Assembly: GCF_950295315.1 (NCBI RefSeq)
Contig: NC_080179.1
Span: 75,044,368 to 75,108,367, forward strand
Length of the DNA stretch: 64,000 bases
Direction of reading: 5' to 3'
Origin: Erinaceus europaeus
Taxonomy: Eukaryota; Chordata; Mammalia; Eulipotyphla; Erinaceidae
Below are positions 44,060 through 54,832 of the stretch, piece after piece (within the stretch, counting starts at the first letter, position 1; each line of letters begins with the position of its first letter). A model generated the notes under the pieces. The model ran no database searches and was not told the origin of the DNA. It worked only from the letters and a program-made list of their open reading frames with translations. Made by a program: the position numbers and the translations under genes.

Positions 44060-44396
44060 TATAAAGGTTTTTTTTTAACGCATTCTGGCTATTCTTTTCA
44101 GTGCACACTGATTCGGAAGTGTACTTTTATGTTCTGGTTCATCTTTTTTTTTTTAAATAATTTATTTCTTTATTGGGGAATTAATGTTTTACATTCAACA
44201 GTAAATACAATAGTTTGTACATGCATAGCATTCCCCAGATTCCCATTTAACAATACAACCCCCACTAGGTCATTCATCATCTTTCATGGACCTGTATTCT
44301 CCCCACCCACCCACCCACCCCAAAGTCTTTTACTTTGGTGCAATATGCCAATTCCATTTCAGGTTCGACTTGTGTTTTCTTTTCTAATCTTGTTTT

Positions 44397-47300
44397 TCAA
44401 CTTCGGCCTGAGAGTGAGATCATGCCATATTCATCCTTCTGTTTCTGACTTATTTCACTCAACATGATTTTTTCAAGGTCCATCCAAGATTGGCTGAAAA
44501 CGGTGAAGTCACCATTTTTTACAGCTGAGTAGTATTCCATTGTGTATATATACCACAACTTGCTCAGCCACTCATCTGTTGTTGGACACCTGGGTTGCTT
44601 CCAGGTTTTGGCTATTACAAATTGTGCTGCTAAGAACATATGTGTACGGATGTGTTGGGTTCCTTAGGATCTATCCCCAGGAGGGGAATTGCAGGGTCAT
44701 AGGGTGGGTCCATTTCTAGCCTTCTGAGAGTTCTCCAGACTGTTCTCCACAGAGGTTGGACCCATTGACATTCCCACCAGCAGTGCAGGAGGGTTCCTTT
44801 GACCCCACACCCTCTCCAGCATTTGCTGCTGTTACCTTTTCTGATGTGTGACATTCTCACAGGAGTGAAGTGATATCTCATTGTTGTCTTGATTTACATT
44901 TCTCTGACAATCAGAGACTTGGAGCATTTTTTCATGTGTTTATCAGCCTTTTGGATCTCTTCTGTGGTGAATATTCTGTCCAAGTCCTCCCCCCATTTTG
45001 GGATGGGGTTATTTGTTGTCTTGTTGTTGAGTCTGGCAAGCTCTTTATATATGTTGGTTATTAAACTCTTATCTGATTTATGGCATGTAAAGATCTTCTC
45101 CCATTCTGTGAGGGGTCTCTTGGTTTGGGTAGTGGTTTCTTTTGCTGTGAAGAAGCTTTTTAATTTGATGTAGTCCCATAGGTTTATACTTGCCTTAGTC
45201 TTCCTTGTAATTGGATTCGTTTCATTGAAAATGTCTTTAAAATTTATGTGGAAAAAAATTCTGCCAATATTTTCCTCTAAGTATCTGATAGTTTCTGGTC
45301 TAACATCCAAGTCCTTGATCCACTTGGAATTTACTTTTGTATTTGGTGAAATACAGTGATTCAGTTTCATTCTTCTGCATGTTTCAACCCATTGTTTCCA
45401 ACACCATTTGTTGAAGAGACTCTGCTTTCCCCATGTAATAGTCTGGGCCCCTTTGTCAAAGATTAGATGTCCATAGGTGTGGGGCCTCATTTCTGGGCTC
45501 TCAATTCTATTCCACTGGTCAGTGTGTCTGTTCATGTTCCAGTACCAAGCAGTTTTGATGACAATGGCCCTATAATACAGTTTGAGATCTGGGAGTGTGA
45601 TGCCTCCGGTTCTGTTCTTTTTTCTCAAGATTGTTTTGGCAATTCTAGGTCTTTTCTAGATAAACATTTTCTAGATAAACATTTGTAGCATTTTTTCTAT
45701 TCTCCTAAAAAATGTGCTTGGGATCTTGATGGGGATAGCATTAAATTTGTAGATGGCTCTGGGTAATATATTCATTTTGGTGATGTTAATTCTTCCAACC
45801 CATGAACATGGAATATCTTTCCACTTCTTTGTGTCTTTTTCAATTTCTTTGAGTAGTGGCTCATAATTTTCAGTATACAAGTCTTTTACTTCTTTGGTTA
45901 GGTTTACTCCTAGATATTTTACTGTTTTTGTTGCTATAGAAAAAGGAACTGATTTCTGGATTTCAATTTCTTCTAACTTAGTGTTTGCATAGAGGAATGC
46001 CACTGACTTTTGAATGTTAATTTTATAGCCTGACACCTTACTGTATTGCCTGATGATTTCCAAAAGCTTCTTGCTGGATTCCTTAGGTTTTTCCATGTAT
46101 ACTATCATGTCATCTGCAAATAAGGAGAGTTTGACTTCTTCTCTTCCAATCTGTATGCCTTTAATTCCTTGCTCCTGCCTAATTGTTATGGCAAGAACTT
46201 CCAACACTATGTTGAATAGTAATGGTGATAGTGGGCAGCCCTGTCTAGTACCTGATCTGAGGGGAAATGCTTCCAGTTTTTCACCATTGAGTATGATGTT
46301 GGCTGTAGGTTTGCTATATATAGACTCCACTATCTTCAGGAATTTTCCATCTATTCCCATTTTTTTGTAGTGTTTTGATCATAAAGGGATGTTGTATTTT
46401 GTCAAAGGCTTTCTCTGCATCTATTGATATGACCATGTGGTTTTTGGTCTTGCTTTTGTTGGTGTGGTGGATCACATTGATTGATTTACATATATTAAAC
46501 CAACCTTGCATGCCTGGGATAAACCCCACTTGGTCATGATGAACAATCTTTTTTATATACTGCTGTATCCGGTTGGCTAGAATTTTGTTCAATATTTTCA
46601 CATCTATGTTCATCAGAGATATTGGTCTGTAGTTTTCTTTTTTGGTTGTGTCCCTGTCTGCTTTTGGTATCAGGGTGATGTTGACTTCATAGAAGCTGGC
46701 AGGGAGTATTCCAGTGTCTTCAATCTTCTGGAAGACTTTTAAAAGTAGAGGTATTAGTTCTTCTTTGAAAGTTTTGTAGAATTCATTTGTAAAACCATCT
46801 GGTCCAGGACTTTTATTTTTGGGAAGATTTTTGATAACTGTTTCAATTTCATTAGCTGTGATGGGCCTGTTCATGTTATCCACTTCCTCTTTACTTAGTT
46901 TTGGAAGTTGGTAGGTATCTAGGAAATCATTCATTTCTTCTAGGTTCTCTAGCTTGGTGGCATATAGTTGTTCATAGAAGCCTCGCATGATATGTTGAAT
47001 TTCTGCAGTGTCTGTTGTGATATCTCCTCTTTCATTTACTATCCGATTTATTTGAGTCTTCTCCCTTTTTTGTTTTGTGAGTCTGGCTAAAGGTTTGTCG
47101 ATTTTTGTTTACTCTTTTGAAGAACCAACATTTACTTTCATTGATCTTTTGTATGCTTTTCCTATTCTCAATGTTATTTATTTCTGCCCTAACTTTAGTG
47201 ATTTCTGTCCTTCTGGTTGCTTTAGGATTCCTTTGTTGTTCTTCTTCTAGGTCTTTAAGATGTGCAATCAGGCTGTTTATTTGTGCCTTTTCTTGTTTCC

Positions 47301-48210
47301 TAATGTGTGCTTGTATAGCTATGAACTTCCCTCTTAGGACTGCTTTAGCTGTGTCCCAAATATTTTGATAGCTTGTGTCTTCATTTTCATTGAACTCTCG
47401 AAACATTTTGATTTCTTCCTTGATTTCCTCTTTGACCCAGAAGTTGTTAAGAAGTGTACTGTTGAGCTTCCACATTTTGGCACTGTTACTAATCTTTTGT
47501 TGATTGTTAAGTGTTAGTTTAATTCCATCTGAGAAGATGCTTGGGATGATTTCAGTGCTCTTGAATTCACTGATGCTGTCTTTGTGGCCTAACATATGGT
47601 CTATCCTTGAGAATGATCCATGTGGATTTGAGTAAAATGTGTATTCCAGTTTCTTGGGATGAATGACTCTGAAAATGTCCAATAGTTCTAGTTTATCTGT
47701 CTCTTCATTTAGCTCCCTTATGTCTTTACTGATTTTCTTCCTGGATGATCTGTCAAGTTGAGATAGTGGGGTGTTGAAGTCCCCTACTATGATGGTGTTA
47801 CTGTTAATATATTGCTGTAGCTCTTTCAGTAGAAGTTGGATGTATTTAGATGGCTTCTCATTGGGTGCATAGATATTAATAATTGTTAAGTCCTCTTGAT
47901 TGACTGATCCTCTGAGCATTAAGTAGTGTCCATTCCTATCTTTTTTAATCTTATCTATTTTAAAGTCTATCATGTCAGATATGAGAATAGCTGTTCCTGC
48001 CCTTTTTTGTGGGCCATTGGCTTGTATGATAGTTTTCCATCCTTTCACTTTAAGTCTGTGTTTGTCTTGTTGAGTTAGGTGAGTTTCCTGTAGACAACAT
48101 ATTGTTGGGTTGTGTTTTCTGATCCATTTTCCTACTCTGTGTCTTTTAATAAGTGAATTTAGGCCATTGACATTTATTGATATCAAAGATTGAAGATATT
48201 TTAATGCCAT
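44397..48210 (-). pseudogene. L1 ORF2 (endonuclease/reverse transcriptase), disrupted
   Basis: About 1,270 codons in total, close to the usual ORF2p length. The endonuclease is intact (48210 to about 47500: N-V-N-G-L, Q-E-T-H, V-G-D-F-N, S-R-I-D-H). A +1 change in an A-run at about 47101-47105 shifts the frame. The RT resumes (S-P-G-P-D-G-F) and shifts again in an A-run at about 46358-46364; the catalytic F-A-D-D is at 46109-46120. Downstream are TAG codons at 45671 and 45656 (a 15-bp tandem duplication), TAA at 44894, a Cys-rich C-terminal region (C-W-R-G-C-G near 44820) and a last frameshift near 44645. Confidence 0.93.
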
Positions 48211-48266
48211 TCTTGTAGAGTTTTAGAGTGTTTTGATATATGTCCTATTTGTGGTGGTCTGGTTGT

Positions 48267-49233
48267 TTATAGGAGACATTTCAGAACTTCTTTCAGGGCA
48301 GGCTTGGTGATGGTTGCTTCCTTCAACTGTTGCTTGTCTGAGAAGGTTTTGATGCTTCCATCTAGTCTGAATGACAGTCTAGAGTATTCTTGGCTGAAAG
48401 CCTTTCTCATTGAGCACTCGATAGATATCTTGCCATTCTCTTCTGGCCTGTAGTGTTTGTATGGAGAAGTCTGCTGCTAATCTTATGGGTTTTCCTTTGT
48501 AGGTGACTCTTTGTTTTTCTCTTGCAGCCTTGAGGATCCTTTCTTTATCCTTATTCCTTTCCATTCTAAGTATGACATGTCTTGGTGTCTTTAGGTCTGG
48601 GTTAATTCTGTTTGGGACCCTCTGGGCTTCTTGAATCTTTATGTCTTTGGTGTTGTCTAGACTAGAGAAATTTTCAGCTATTATGGCCTGGAGAATGCTT
48701 TCTTCCTCTCCTTCTCTTTCTTCCTCTGGTAAGCCAATAATGCGTATATTGTTTCTTTTGAAGTCATCCCATAGGACTCTGTTGTTGTTTTCAGCATCTC
48801 TTAATCTCTTTTTGAGATCTCTTACTTCTTTTTTAGTTGTCTCTAATTCATCCTCACTCTTGCTAATTCTGTCTTCAGCCTCATGGATTCTATTCTCTCT
48901 GCCCTCTACTGCTTTCTGGAGTTCATCTATTTTGTTGCCCTGCTCTGATACTGTTTTAGCTTGTTCAGCTAGTTGCCTTCTTAGCTCAGAGATTTCAGCT
49001 TTCAGCTCTCTAATAACCATGAGATTATTAGAATTTTCTTCCATATTCTCATTTGTTGTTCCTGCATTTCTGATTACAATTTTTTCAAATTCTTTACTCA
49101 CTCCTGTTATTATTTCCTTAGCTAATGTTTGGATGTTGAACTCGTTGTTTTGTGCTTCACCCTCTGGAGGACTTTTAGCTGGACTCTTGTCCTGGTTCGA
49201 GTCTCCAATATTTTTTCTTATTGTTTTAACCAT
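48267..49233 (-). pseudogene. L1 ORF1 (RNA-binding protein), frameshifted C-terminus
   Basis: ORF1p is the trimeric nucleic-acid chaperone of the L1 RNP. Open for 284 codons: a basic N-terminus, a heptad-rich coiled coil (about residues 70-150), an RRM with R-I-I-G-L-P-E, then the C-terminal domain. Near 48377-48384 an apparent 8-nt deletion creates TAG; the original frame resumes and would end at 48267. So only the last 35 or so codons are lost. Confidence 0.9.
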
Positions 49234-49997
49234 TTTATATATTATGTTATGAGTTCCCTTTATCAGTACTTTTCAAATTATTGATCACTATTGCCTGGAT
49301 TGACTTGTGTCTAAGTAAGTTAATTAAAGGGTTTACCGTGGTGGAAGTTAACAGTTTTTTCAATCCCTGAGTTGGAGCTCAGTGGTGTAAAAGCCTCTTT
49401 TTTTTTTCTTCCCTGTAGGCTATGGGAGCCTGAGGGCTTTTAAACTATCAATAGGCTTCTTAGCTTAATCACTGATTCCTGACCAAGAGATAAAGCAGGG
49501 TGTGGCAGAGATAATCCAGTGGTTATGCAAAGAGACTTTCACAGCCCCTCAGCTATGCCACCGAGGTATAGGTCTTCTCCTGAGTTTCCCGGTTAGATCT
49601 CTGTCCCCTGGTGTCCCTCCCTGTTGCTGCTCCAGATTCTGAGGGTAGTAGCAATGGAGACTCAGAGTTGCACTTGGTGAGTCTCTGGGGAGTCCTTTCC
49701 TCCCTTCAGCTGTCCCCTTGTTGTGGAGCAGACTGGAGGTGGTGTCTCCACTGATAAACTGCTGAACTGTTAGCAGCCACTTAATCTCTCCTTAGGCCCC
49801 TCTCTCCTCTCTGTCACCAGCCACGCGTGTTTGTACTCACGGGTGATTTACTGGGTTCCTGTGGTCATTCTAGTCCTGTCTTGTTTCGGTTCGGGTGGTC
49901 TCCTTTGGTATTCCTAGTTGATCCAGGAGAGGAGAGGAGAGGAGAGGAGAGAAAGCGATCTGCTGCTCGTAGCTCCGCCTCCGGAAGTCGAATCGTC
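49234..49997 (-). promoter_or_regulatory. L1 5' UTR with internal promoter (inferred)
   Basis: Begins (minus strand) with a short CpG-containing stretch CTTCCGGAGGCGGAGC near 49974-49989, then CTCTC-rich pentamers (49926-49950). A segment at about 49505-49550 resembles the SINE-D head in antisense. No long monomer repeats are visible. Confidence 0.6.
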
Positions 49998-50011
49998 CTG
50001 GTTCATCTTTT

Positions 50012-50350
50012 GGGGACTGGGGAGATAGCATAATGGCATGCACAAAGACATTCATAAAAGTCCTAGGTTCTGGGAGTTGGGCAGTAGCGGGTTAAGTGCA
50101 GGTGGTGCAAAGCGCAAGGACCTGTGTAAGGATCCTGGTAAGAGCCCCTGGTTCTCTACCTGCAGGGGAGTCGCTTCACAGGTGGTGAAGCAGGTCTGCG
50201 TGTCTGTCTTTCTCTCCCCCTCTCTGTGTTCCCCTCTTCTCTCGATTTCTCTCTGTCATATCCAACAACAACACCAATAACAACAACAATAAATACAAGG
50301 GCAACAAAAGGGGATAAATAAATATTTTTTTTAAAAAAAAGTGCTAGGTT
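50012..50350 (+). mobile_element. SINE-D split by SINE-A
   Basis: Head GGGGACTGGGGAGATAGCAT at 50012; resumes after the SINE-A at GTGCTAGGTTCAGTCC (50341). It lies exactly at the right L1 TSD. Confidence 0.82.
50065..50340 (+). mobile_element. SINE-A nested in SINE-D
   Basis: GTCCTAGGTTC before and GTGCTAGGTTC after (one mismatch) form the TSD. The box-A region is shortened (GGCAGTAGCGGGTTAAG). Confidence 0.9.
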
Positions 50351-50470
50351 CAGTCCAGAACACATTGGTGAGGTCATCTGCCTCAGGAGGTCAGAATGGA
50401 ATGATAGAAGCATCTGCAGCTTGGTGGCTGAGTCTGCAGCACTTCTGCAGGTGTCTCAGCTGTAACTGGT
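50345..50470 (-). mobile_element. Family F fragment, reverse, diverged
   Basis: GAGGTCATCTGCCTCAGGAG and CAGCTTGGTGGCTGAG align with the 35690-35755 end of the longest F copy. Confidence 0.5.
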
Positions 50471-50696
50471 GAGGTCTGCTAAGTCCCATAGTAGTCAGTC
50501 TTTGTTTTGGGGATAGTTTATGCTGCCTGTTGTTACTCTTATAGCCAAGTCTCCTGGAAGTCCTCAAGTTATTGTGTTATTTTACTTTTTTTTTTGCCTG
50601 AATACTTAACTCTCCTCCTCTATTCATAGTCATCCTATTTCACATACCTAAAATATAAATAGGAAAGTGTGTATATTTACAAAAAAATAGATTTGT

Positions 50697-50845
50697 GGCT
50701 GGTAAAATAGCTCCCATGGACAGGGCACCTGCTTTGCCATGCCTGCAACCCAGGTTCAACCCTGACCCCCACAGCATTAGAGGAATCTTTTTGTTTCCTG
50801 GTCTCCCTTTTGCTGTATCTCTCTTTCTATTTGAAAAGAAAAGTT
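50697..50845 (+). mobile_element. SINE-E
   Basis: GGCTGGTAAAATAGCTCCCATGG head; ACCCAGGTTCAACCCTGACC. Confidence 0.8.
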
Positions 50846-50850
50846 AGCCC

Positions 50851-51060
50851 AGGCCTGGTGAATTAACACATTTGGATGGCACACTGCTTTGATATGTGCG
50901 TGACCCAGGTTCAAGTCAAGCCACCACCACAATGAAGGAAGATTCAGTGCTATGGTCTCTCTCAACCTCTTCCTCTGTCTCTGTCTGAAAAAAAAGAGAG
51001 AGAGGGGAAGGGAAAAAGAAGAGAAAGGAAGAAAAGGTCATCCCAGAGTGATGAAACCCT
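50851..51060 (+). mobile_element. SINE-E, adjacent second copy
   Basis: GGCCTGGTGAATTAACACATTTGG head; CGTGACCCAGGTTCAAG; purine-rich tail at 50990-51035. Confidence 0.78.
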
Positions 51061-51076
51061 AGCACTGGGGGAAAAA

Positions 51077-51078
<2 letters not shown>

Positions 51079-51133
<55 letters not shown>
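51079..51133. repeat. (CA)n microsatellite
   Basis: About 27 CA units. Confidence 0.97.
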
Positions 51134-51135
<2 letters not shown>

Positions 51136-51241
51136 GTATGTCAAAGGACAAAGGGATTTAATGCACTAGTGGATTAATTTAATTTCATCATAGTTCTAAG
51201 TTTCTAACACTGCAAATTTTGAAGTTATTGTTGAATCTTAT

Positions 51242-51306
51242 TTTTTTTTATCAAAGCACTGCTGAGCTCTGGCTTATGGTGGTGCAGGGCATTGAACCTG
51301 TATTCC
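51242..51306 (-). mobile_element. SINE-D fragment, reverse
   Basis: AAGCACTGCTGAGCTCTGGC and GGGCATTGAACC. Confidence 0.65.
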
Positions 51307-51339
51307 CTTTCTGCTCCAAACCTCCTTTTTCTGGGTCCT

Positions 51340-51640
51340 GCAGCCGCAAGTGACACCGGTCCGAGTCCCCAGCTCCCCAGGGGCCCTGGTCGCTTCACAG
51401 GCAGTGAAGCAGGTCTGCAGGTGTCTGTCTTTCTCTCTCCCTCTCTGTCTTCCCCTCCTCTCTCAATTTCTCTCTGTCCTATCCAAGAACAATGACAACA
51501 AAAACAATAATAATAACCACAACAATGATTTAAAAAAAAAAACAACCAGGACAACAAAAGGGAAAAAAAATAGCCTCCAGGAGCAATTGATTCATGGTGC
51601 TAGCACCAAGCCCCAGCAATAACCCTGGAGGCAAAAAAAA
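51340..51640 (+). mobile_element. SINE-A long form, 5' truncated
   Basis: Starts near CAGCCGCAAGTGACACC just upstream of box B. The 3' module has its inverted ends at 51573-51581 and 51624-51632. Confidence 0.87.
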
Positions 51641-51715
51641 AACAGCTGGTGCAGAGATCCTGATGTTGAGATTTGCCAGAGTGGAGTGAGCCAGGGGTAG
51701 GCGATATGTAAGGTT

Positions 51716-51825
51716 TTTTTCCCCTCCATTCTGGCTCATGATGGTGCTAGGGATTGAACCTGGTGCCTCAGTGCCTCAGGTATGAAACTATTTTGCAGAA
51801 CCACTATGCTGTCTCCCTGCTCTGG
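51716..51825 (-). mobile_element. SINE-D, reverse
   Basis: TTCTGGCTCATGATGGTGC, GGGATTGAACCTGGTGCC, ACCACTATGCTGTCTCCC. Confidence 0.75.
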
Positions 51826-51960
51826 AGTGGACAATATAAGAAGTCAGAGAAGTAACAGGTGGCATGAGGACTTATGGAGATACAAGGTCTTGTTATTCAT
51901 CACAAATGATAAATGCCCTAGACCTTTGAGTGAAACAGTAGCACTGTCAACACGTGTGCA

Positions 51961-52350
51961 CGTATGCGTACACACACACACACAGAGACACACACATACA
52001 CACACAGAGACACACATACACACAGACACACACACACATACACACATACACACACAGAGACACACATACACACACATACACACACAGAGACACACACACA
52101 TACACACACAGAGACACACATATACACATACACACATAGAGACACACACATACACACAGAGAGACACACATACACACACAGAGACACACATACACACACA
52201 GAGACACACATACATACACAAATACACACACAGAGAGACACACATACACACAGAGAGACACACATACACACACAGAGACACACACATACACACACAGAGA
52301 CACACACAGAGACACACAGACAGAAACAACACACACACACACACACACTC
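51961..52350. repeat. CA/GAGACA compound minisatellite
   Basis: About 390 bp of ACACATACACACA alternating with GAGA, mostly in 16- to 22-bp units (CACACAGAGACACACATA type). The long frames on both strands are repeat artefacts. Confidence 0.97.
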
Positions 52351-52465
52351 TTTTTTCTGACAGAGCACTGCTCAGCTCTGGCATAGAGTGGTGCCCGAGA
52401 TTGAACGTGGGGTCACAGAACCTCAGATATGAAAGTCTTTTGCACAATTACTCTGCTATCTACCT
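52350..52465 (-). mobile_element. SINE-D, reverse
   Basis: GACAGAGCACTGCTCAGCTC and GAGATTGAACGTGGGG; the CA minisatellite grew next to its tail end. Confidence 0.75.
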
Positions 52466-52728
52466 TGCCCTAAATACACATATCTTGTTTTTATGTCATT
52501 GTCATATTCATTGAGTTGTGATCGTTATTTCTACTTAATAAAATACTTTCCTATGTGCATATATTATACGTAATAATGTATATGATTTATCTGGATCTTA
52601 TTTGACATAGAATGTAGATAAGTTTCACTGAGATACAACTCATGTCCCTCTATTTTCTCTTGCCAAGTGTAGAGCCCTATGTGTTGGTATTGTCGCAGAC
52701 ATGTTCACCCATCAAAACTCACAACAGG

Positions 52729-53024
52729 GGAGTTGGGCAGTGGCGCAGCAGGTTAAGCGCATGTGGCGCAAAGCGCAGGGACCGGCTTAAGGATCCCGGT
52801 TCGAGCCCCCAGCTCCCCACCTGCAGGGGAGTCGCTTCACAGGCGGTGAAGCAGGTCTGCAGGTGTCTGTCTTTCTCTCCCCCTCTCTGTCTTCCCCTCC
52901 TCTCTCCATTTCTCTCGGTCCTACCCAACAACAACAACATCAATAACAACAATAATAACCACAACAATGTTAAACAACAAGGGCAACAAAAAGGGAAAAT
53001 AAATATTTTTTAAAAATTAAAAAA
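52729..53024 (+). mobile_element. SINE-A with 14-bp TSD
   Basis: AAAACTCACAACAG at 52715-52728 and AAAACTCACAGCAG at 53025-53038 (one mismatch). Near-consensus copy. Confidence 0.94.
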
Positions 53025-53225
53025 AAAACTCACAGCAGTACTAGAAGAACTCTTGTGCCCTCCCTCTTTTCCCAGTTCCTAGAAAACGCTGATGTTTCTG
53101 TCCCTCTGAGTCCCCAACAATGTATCGTCCACAGAAACGCAATCATAGGGCGTGTGGCTCTTATGGCTTCTTTCACCGGGCATCATGTTTTCAAAGTTCA
53201 GAACTTCATGCCTTTTCATCACTGC

Positions 53226-53323
53226 TAGCCCAGGAGGGGGTGCAGTGGATAAGACACTGGACTCTCAAATGGTGAAGCCCTGAGTTCAATCCCTGACATG
53301 TGCCAGAGTGATGCTCTAGTTCC

Positions 53324-53364
<41 letters not shown>

Positions 53365-53390
53365 AACAAATAAATAGATAAGTAAATAAA
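53226..53390 (+). mobile_element. SINE-C with (CT)n(TA)n tail
   Basis: AGCCCAGGAGGGGGTGCAGTGG head, GAGTTCAATCCCTGAC box B, (CT)n then (TA)n at 53324-53362. Confidence 0.82.
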
Positions 53391-53475
53391 TATTTATTAC
53401 TGGACAATATCCCAGTGTTAGAACATACCCCGTCTGAATCCACACATCAACAGGTAGACATTTGGCTTGTTGCAC

Positions 53476-53752
53476 GCTCTCAGCGTCAACCCGGCTTTGA
53501 TCTAGCACGTTATGTTTGGGCCCTCCTCAATCGCTAACGAACAGGCCATGGCCGGTGTGCTGCTATGTTCCATCGCTGGGGAGCCAGAGATGACCCGAAC
53601 TGCCCCTGCGGCTCCAGACAGACTATGACCCACATAGTCGACGACTACCACCTCTCCAGATTCAAAGGAGGTCTCGAAACTTTACATCAGGCTCAACCTG
53701 ACGCTGTTGACTGGCTACGGAAGAAGGGCAAACGCTAGAAGAAGAAGCTAAT
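53476..53752 (+). mobile_element. Non-L1 LINE, C-terminal ORF tail
   Basis: One frame (from about 53486 to TAG near 53737) reads as the tail of a LINE polymerase: L-L-N-R, R-T-G-H-G-R-C, F-H-R-W-G, C-P-C-G, Q-T-M-T-H-I-V, then G-G-L-E-T-L-H and D-W-L. It carries one internal TAA (about 53537). This L-N-R/C-P-C-G/H-I-V pattern is, from memory, common in arthropod and other invertebrate LINE proteins and differs from L1 ORF2. The stop is followed almost at once by GAAGAAGAAG, like a short microsatellite 3' end. It is 5' truncated and sits inside an old L1, which resumes at about 53753. Confidence 0.7.
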
Positions 53753-53935
53753 TAGAGCAATAGTGCCATGAACACTTGTGTAAGACTGTGTGGGCATGTT
53801 TGTGTTCTTCTTGGGTGTCTCTCCAGCAGTAAGCTTGCAGATCAAGTCCTTTAATATGTTCAGAAAACTGCCAGGACTTAGAGGTTAGGGTTACATAAAA
53901 CCCTCCTGATATTCACTCCAAGGAATTCTTCTCTG

Positions 53936-54288
53936 ATTTAATTGCAGTGTCAAGGGAAATAAAAGTAAGTAAATGAGATCACATCAAACTAAAATGCTTC
54001 TGTGGCCCAGAAGGTGATGTCATGGATAGGTATTGGACTTTCAAGCATGAAGTCCCAAGTTCAATTCCCAACATTGCATGTGCCAGAGTGATGTGCTGGT
54101 TATCTCTCACACAATTATTAATTTAAAAAACTAAAAAAAGAATCTGTCAAAAAAACTATCAGTGAAGCTAAAATACATCTTACAGAATGGAAGAAAATAT
54201 GACACAACATACATCTGACAAGGTGTAAGTTCCTTAATAATAAAGAACTCAACAATATGAAAATAAACAATTGAGTCAAAAAAAAAAA
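53936..54288 (+). mobile_element. Old L1 ORF2 fragment, plus
   Basis: ACATCAAACTAAAATGCTTC and, after the SINE-C, GAATGGAAGAAAATATGAC to ACATACATCTGACAAGG match ORF2; ends in an A-run. Confidence 0.65.
54001..54125 (+). mobile_element. SINE-C in L1
   Basis: TGTGGCCCAGAAGGTGATGT head, AGTTCAATTCCCAAC box B. Confidence 0.8.
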
Positions 54289-54369
54289 GTGTGGGGCCCA
54301 GCAGAGGGCTGATTGCTGTGTGTCTCCCATGAAGAGTAAAGATCCCCTCTCCCTTATCGTTGTTATTTT

Positions 54370-54520
54370 AAAGCATTTTATTTATTATTATTTTATTGGA
54401 TACAGACAGAAAGAAGTTGAGAGGGAAAGGGAAGATAAAAAGGGAGAGGAAGAGAAAACGGCAGCACTGCTGGGCCTCCCCCTGCTTCCTCCACCCTCCC
54501 CTCCACTCTGGACCACCCCT
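54370..54520 (-). mobile_element. SINE-B-like remnant, reverse
   Basis: TTTATTGGATACAGACAGAAAG and purine-rich body only; the head side is lost. Confidence 0.55.
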
Positions 54521-54767
54521 CTGTATGGTCACTGGGACCTGGCACCCCACTCCTGGGTCCCAGCGTAAGTTCACACCTTCTAAGGCATAGGCCCAGGGTG
54601 ATCTTCAATCCCCCTTCTGCTGTGTGGTCCTAGAGGGGTGGGGAGGACCCTCAGGGTCTGGGAACTGGGGATGAATAGACAGACCCCTTTCTAGACACTT
54701 GACTTTAACACTCTACAGTCCTATGAAAGAGGATTAGAAATGACCGCAGCAAAAAAAAAAAAAAAGA

Positions 54768-54771
54768 AGAA

Positions 54772-54824
<53 letters not shown>

Positions 54825-54826
54825 AA
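54768..54826. repeat. (GAAA)n microsatellite
   Basis: Follows A15 at 54751; about 14 GAAA units. Confidence 0.96.
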
Positions 54827-54832
54827 TGACAG

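Larger units (their letters stand above)
44148..49997 (-). mobile_element. Full-length LINE-1 (inactive)
   Basis: About 5.85 kb, minus strand, bounded by the 14-bp TSD CTGGTTCATCTTTT (44134-44147 and 49998-50011). Order on the minus strand: 5' UTR about 760 bp, ORF1, a spacer of about 57 bp, ORF2, a 3' UTR with a G-rich run (complement of CCCACCCACCCACC at 44309-44323), and a short A tail. Both ORFs carry inactivating changes, so it cannot move now. The perfect TSD and mild divergence indicate a fairly recent insertion. Confidence 0.96.
52600..53935 (-). mobile_element. Old L1 3' end, reverse, with three insertions
   Basis: Complement of old L1 3' UTR and ORF2 C-terminus (TTCACTGAGATACAACTCA; TGGCTTCTTTCACCGGGCAT; ACAGGTAGACATTTGGCTTG; CCATGAACACTTGTGT). 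Interrupted by SINE-A (52729), SINE-C (53226) and the non-L1 LINE tail (53476). Confidence 0.7.

Noticed and set aside
51782..52447. Open frames up to 192 codons, His/Thr- or Cys/Val-rich
   Set aside because: They come from the CA/GAGACA repeat and have no other content.
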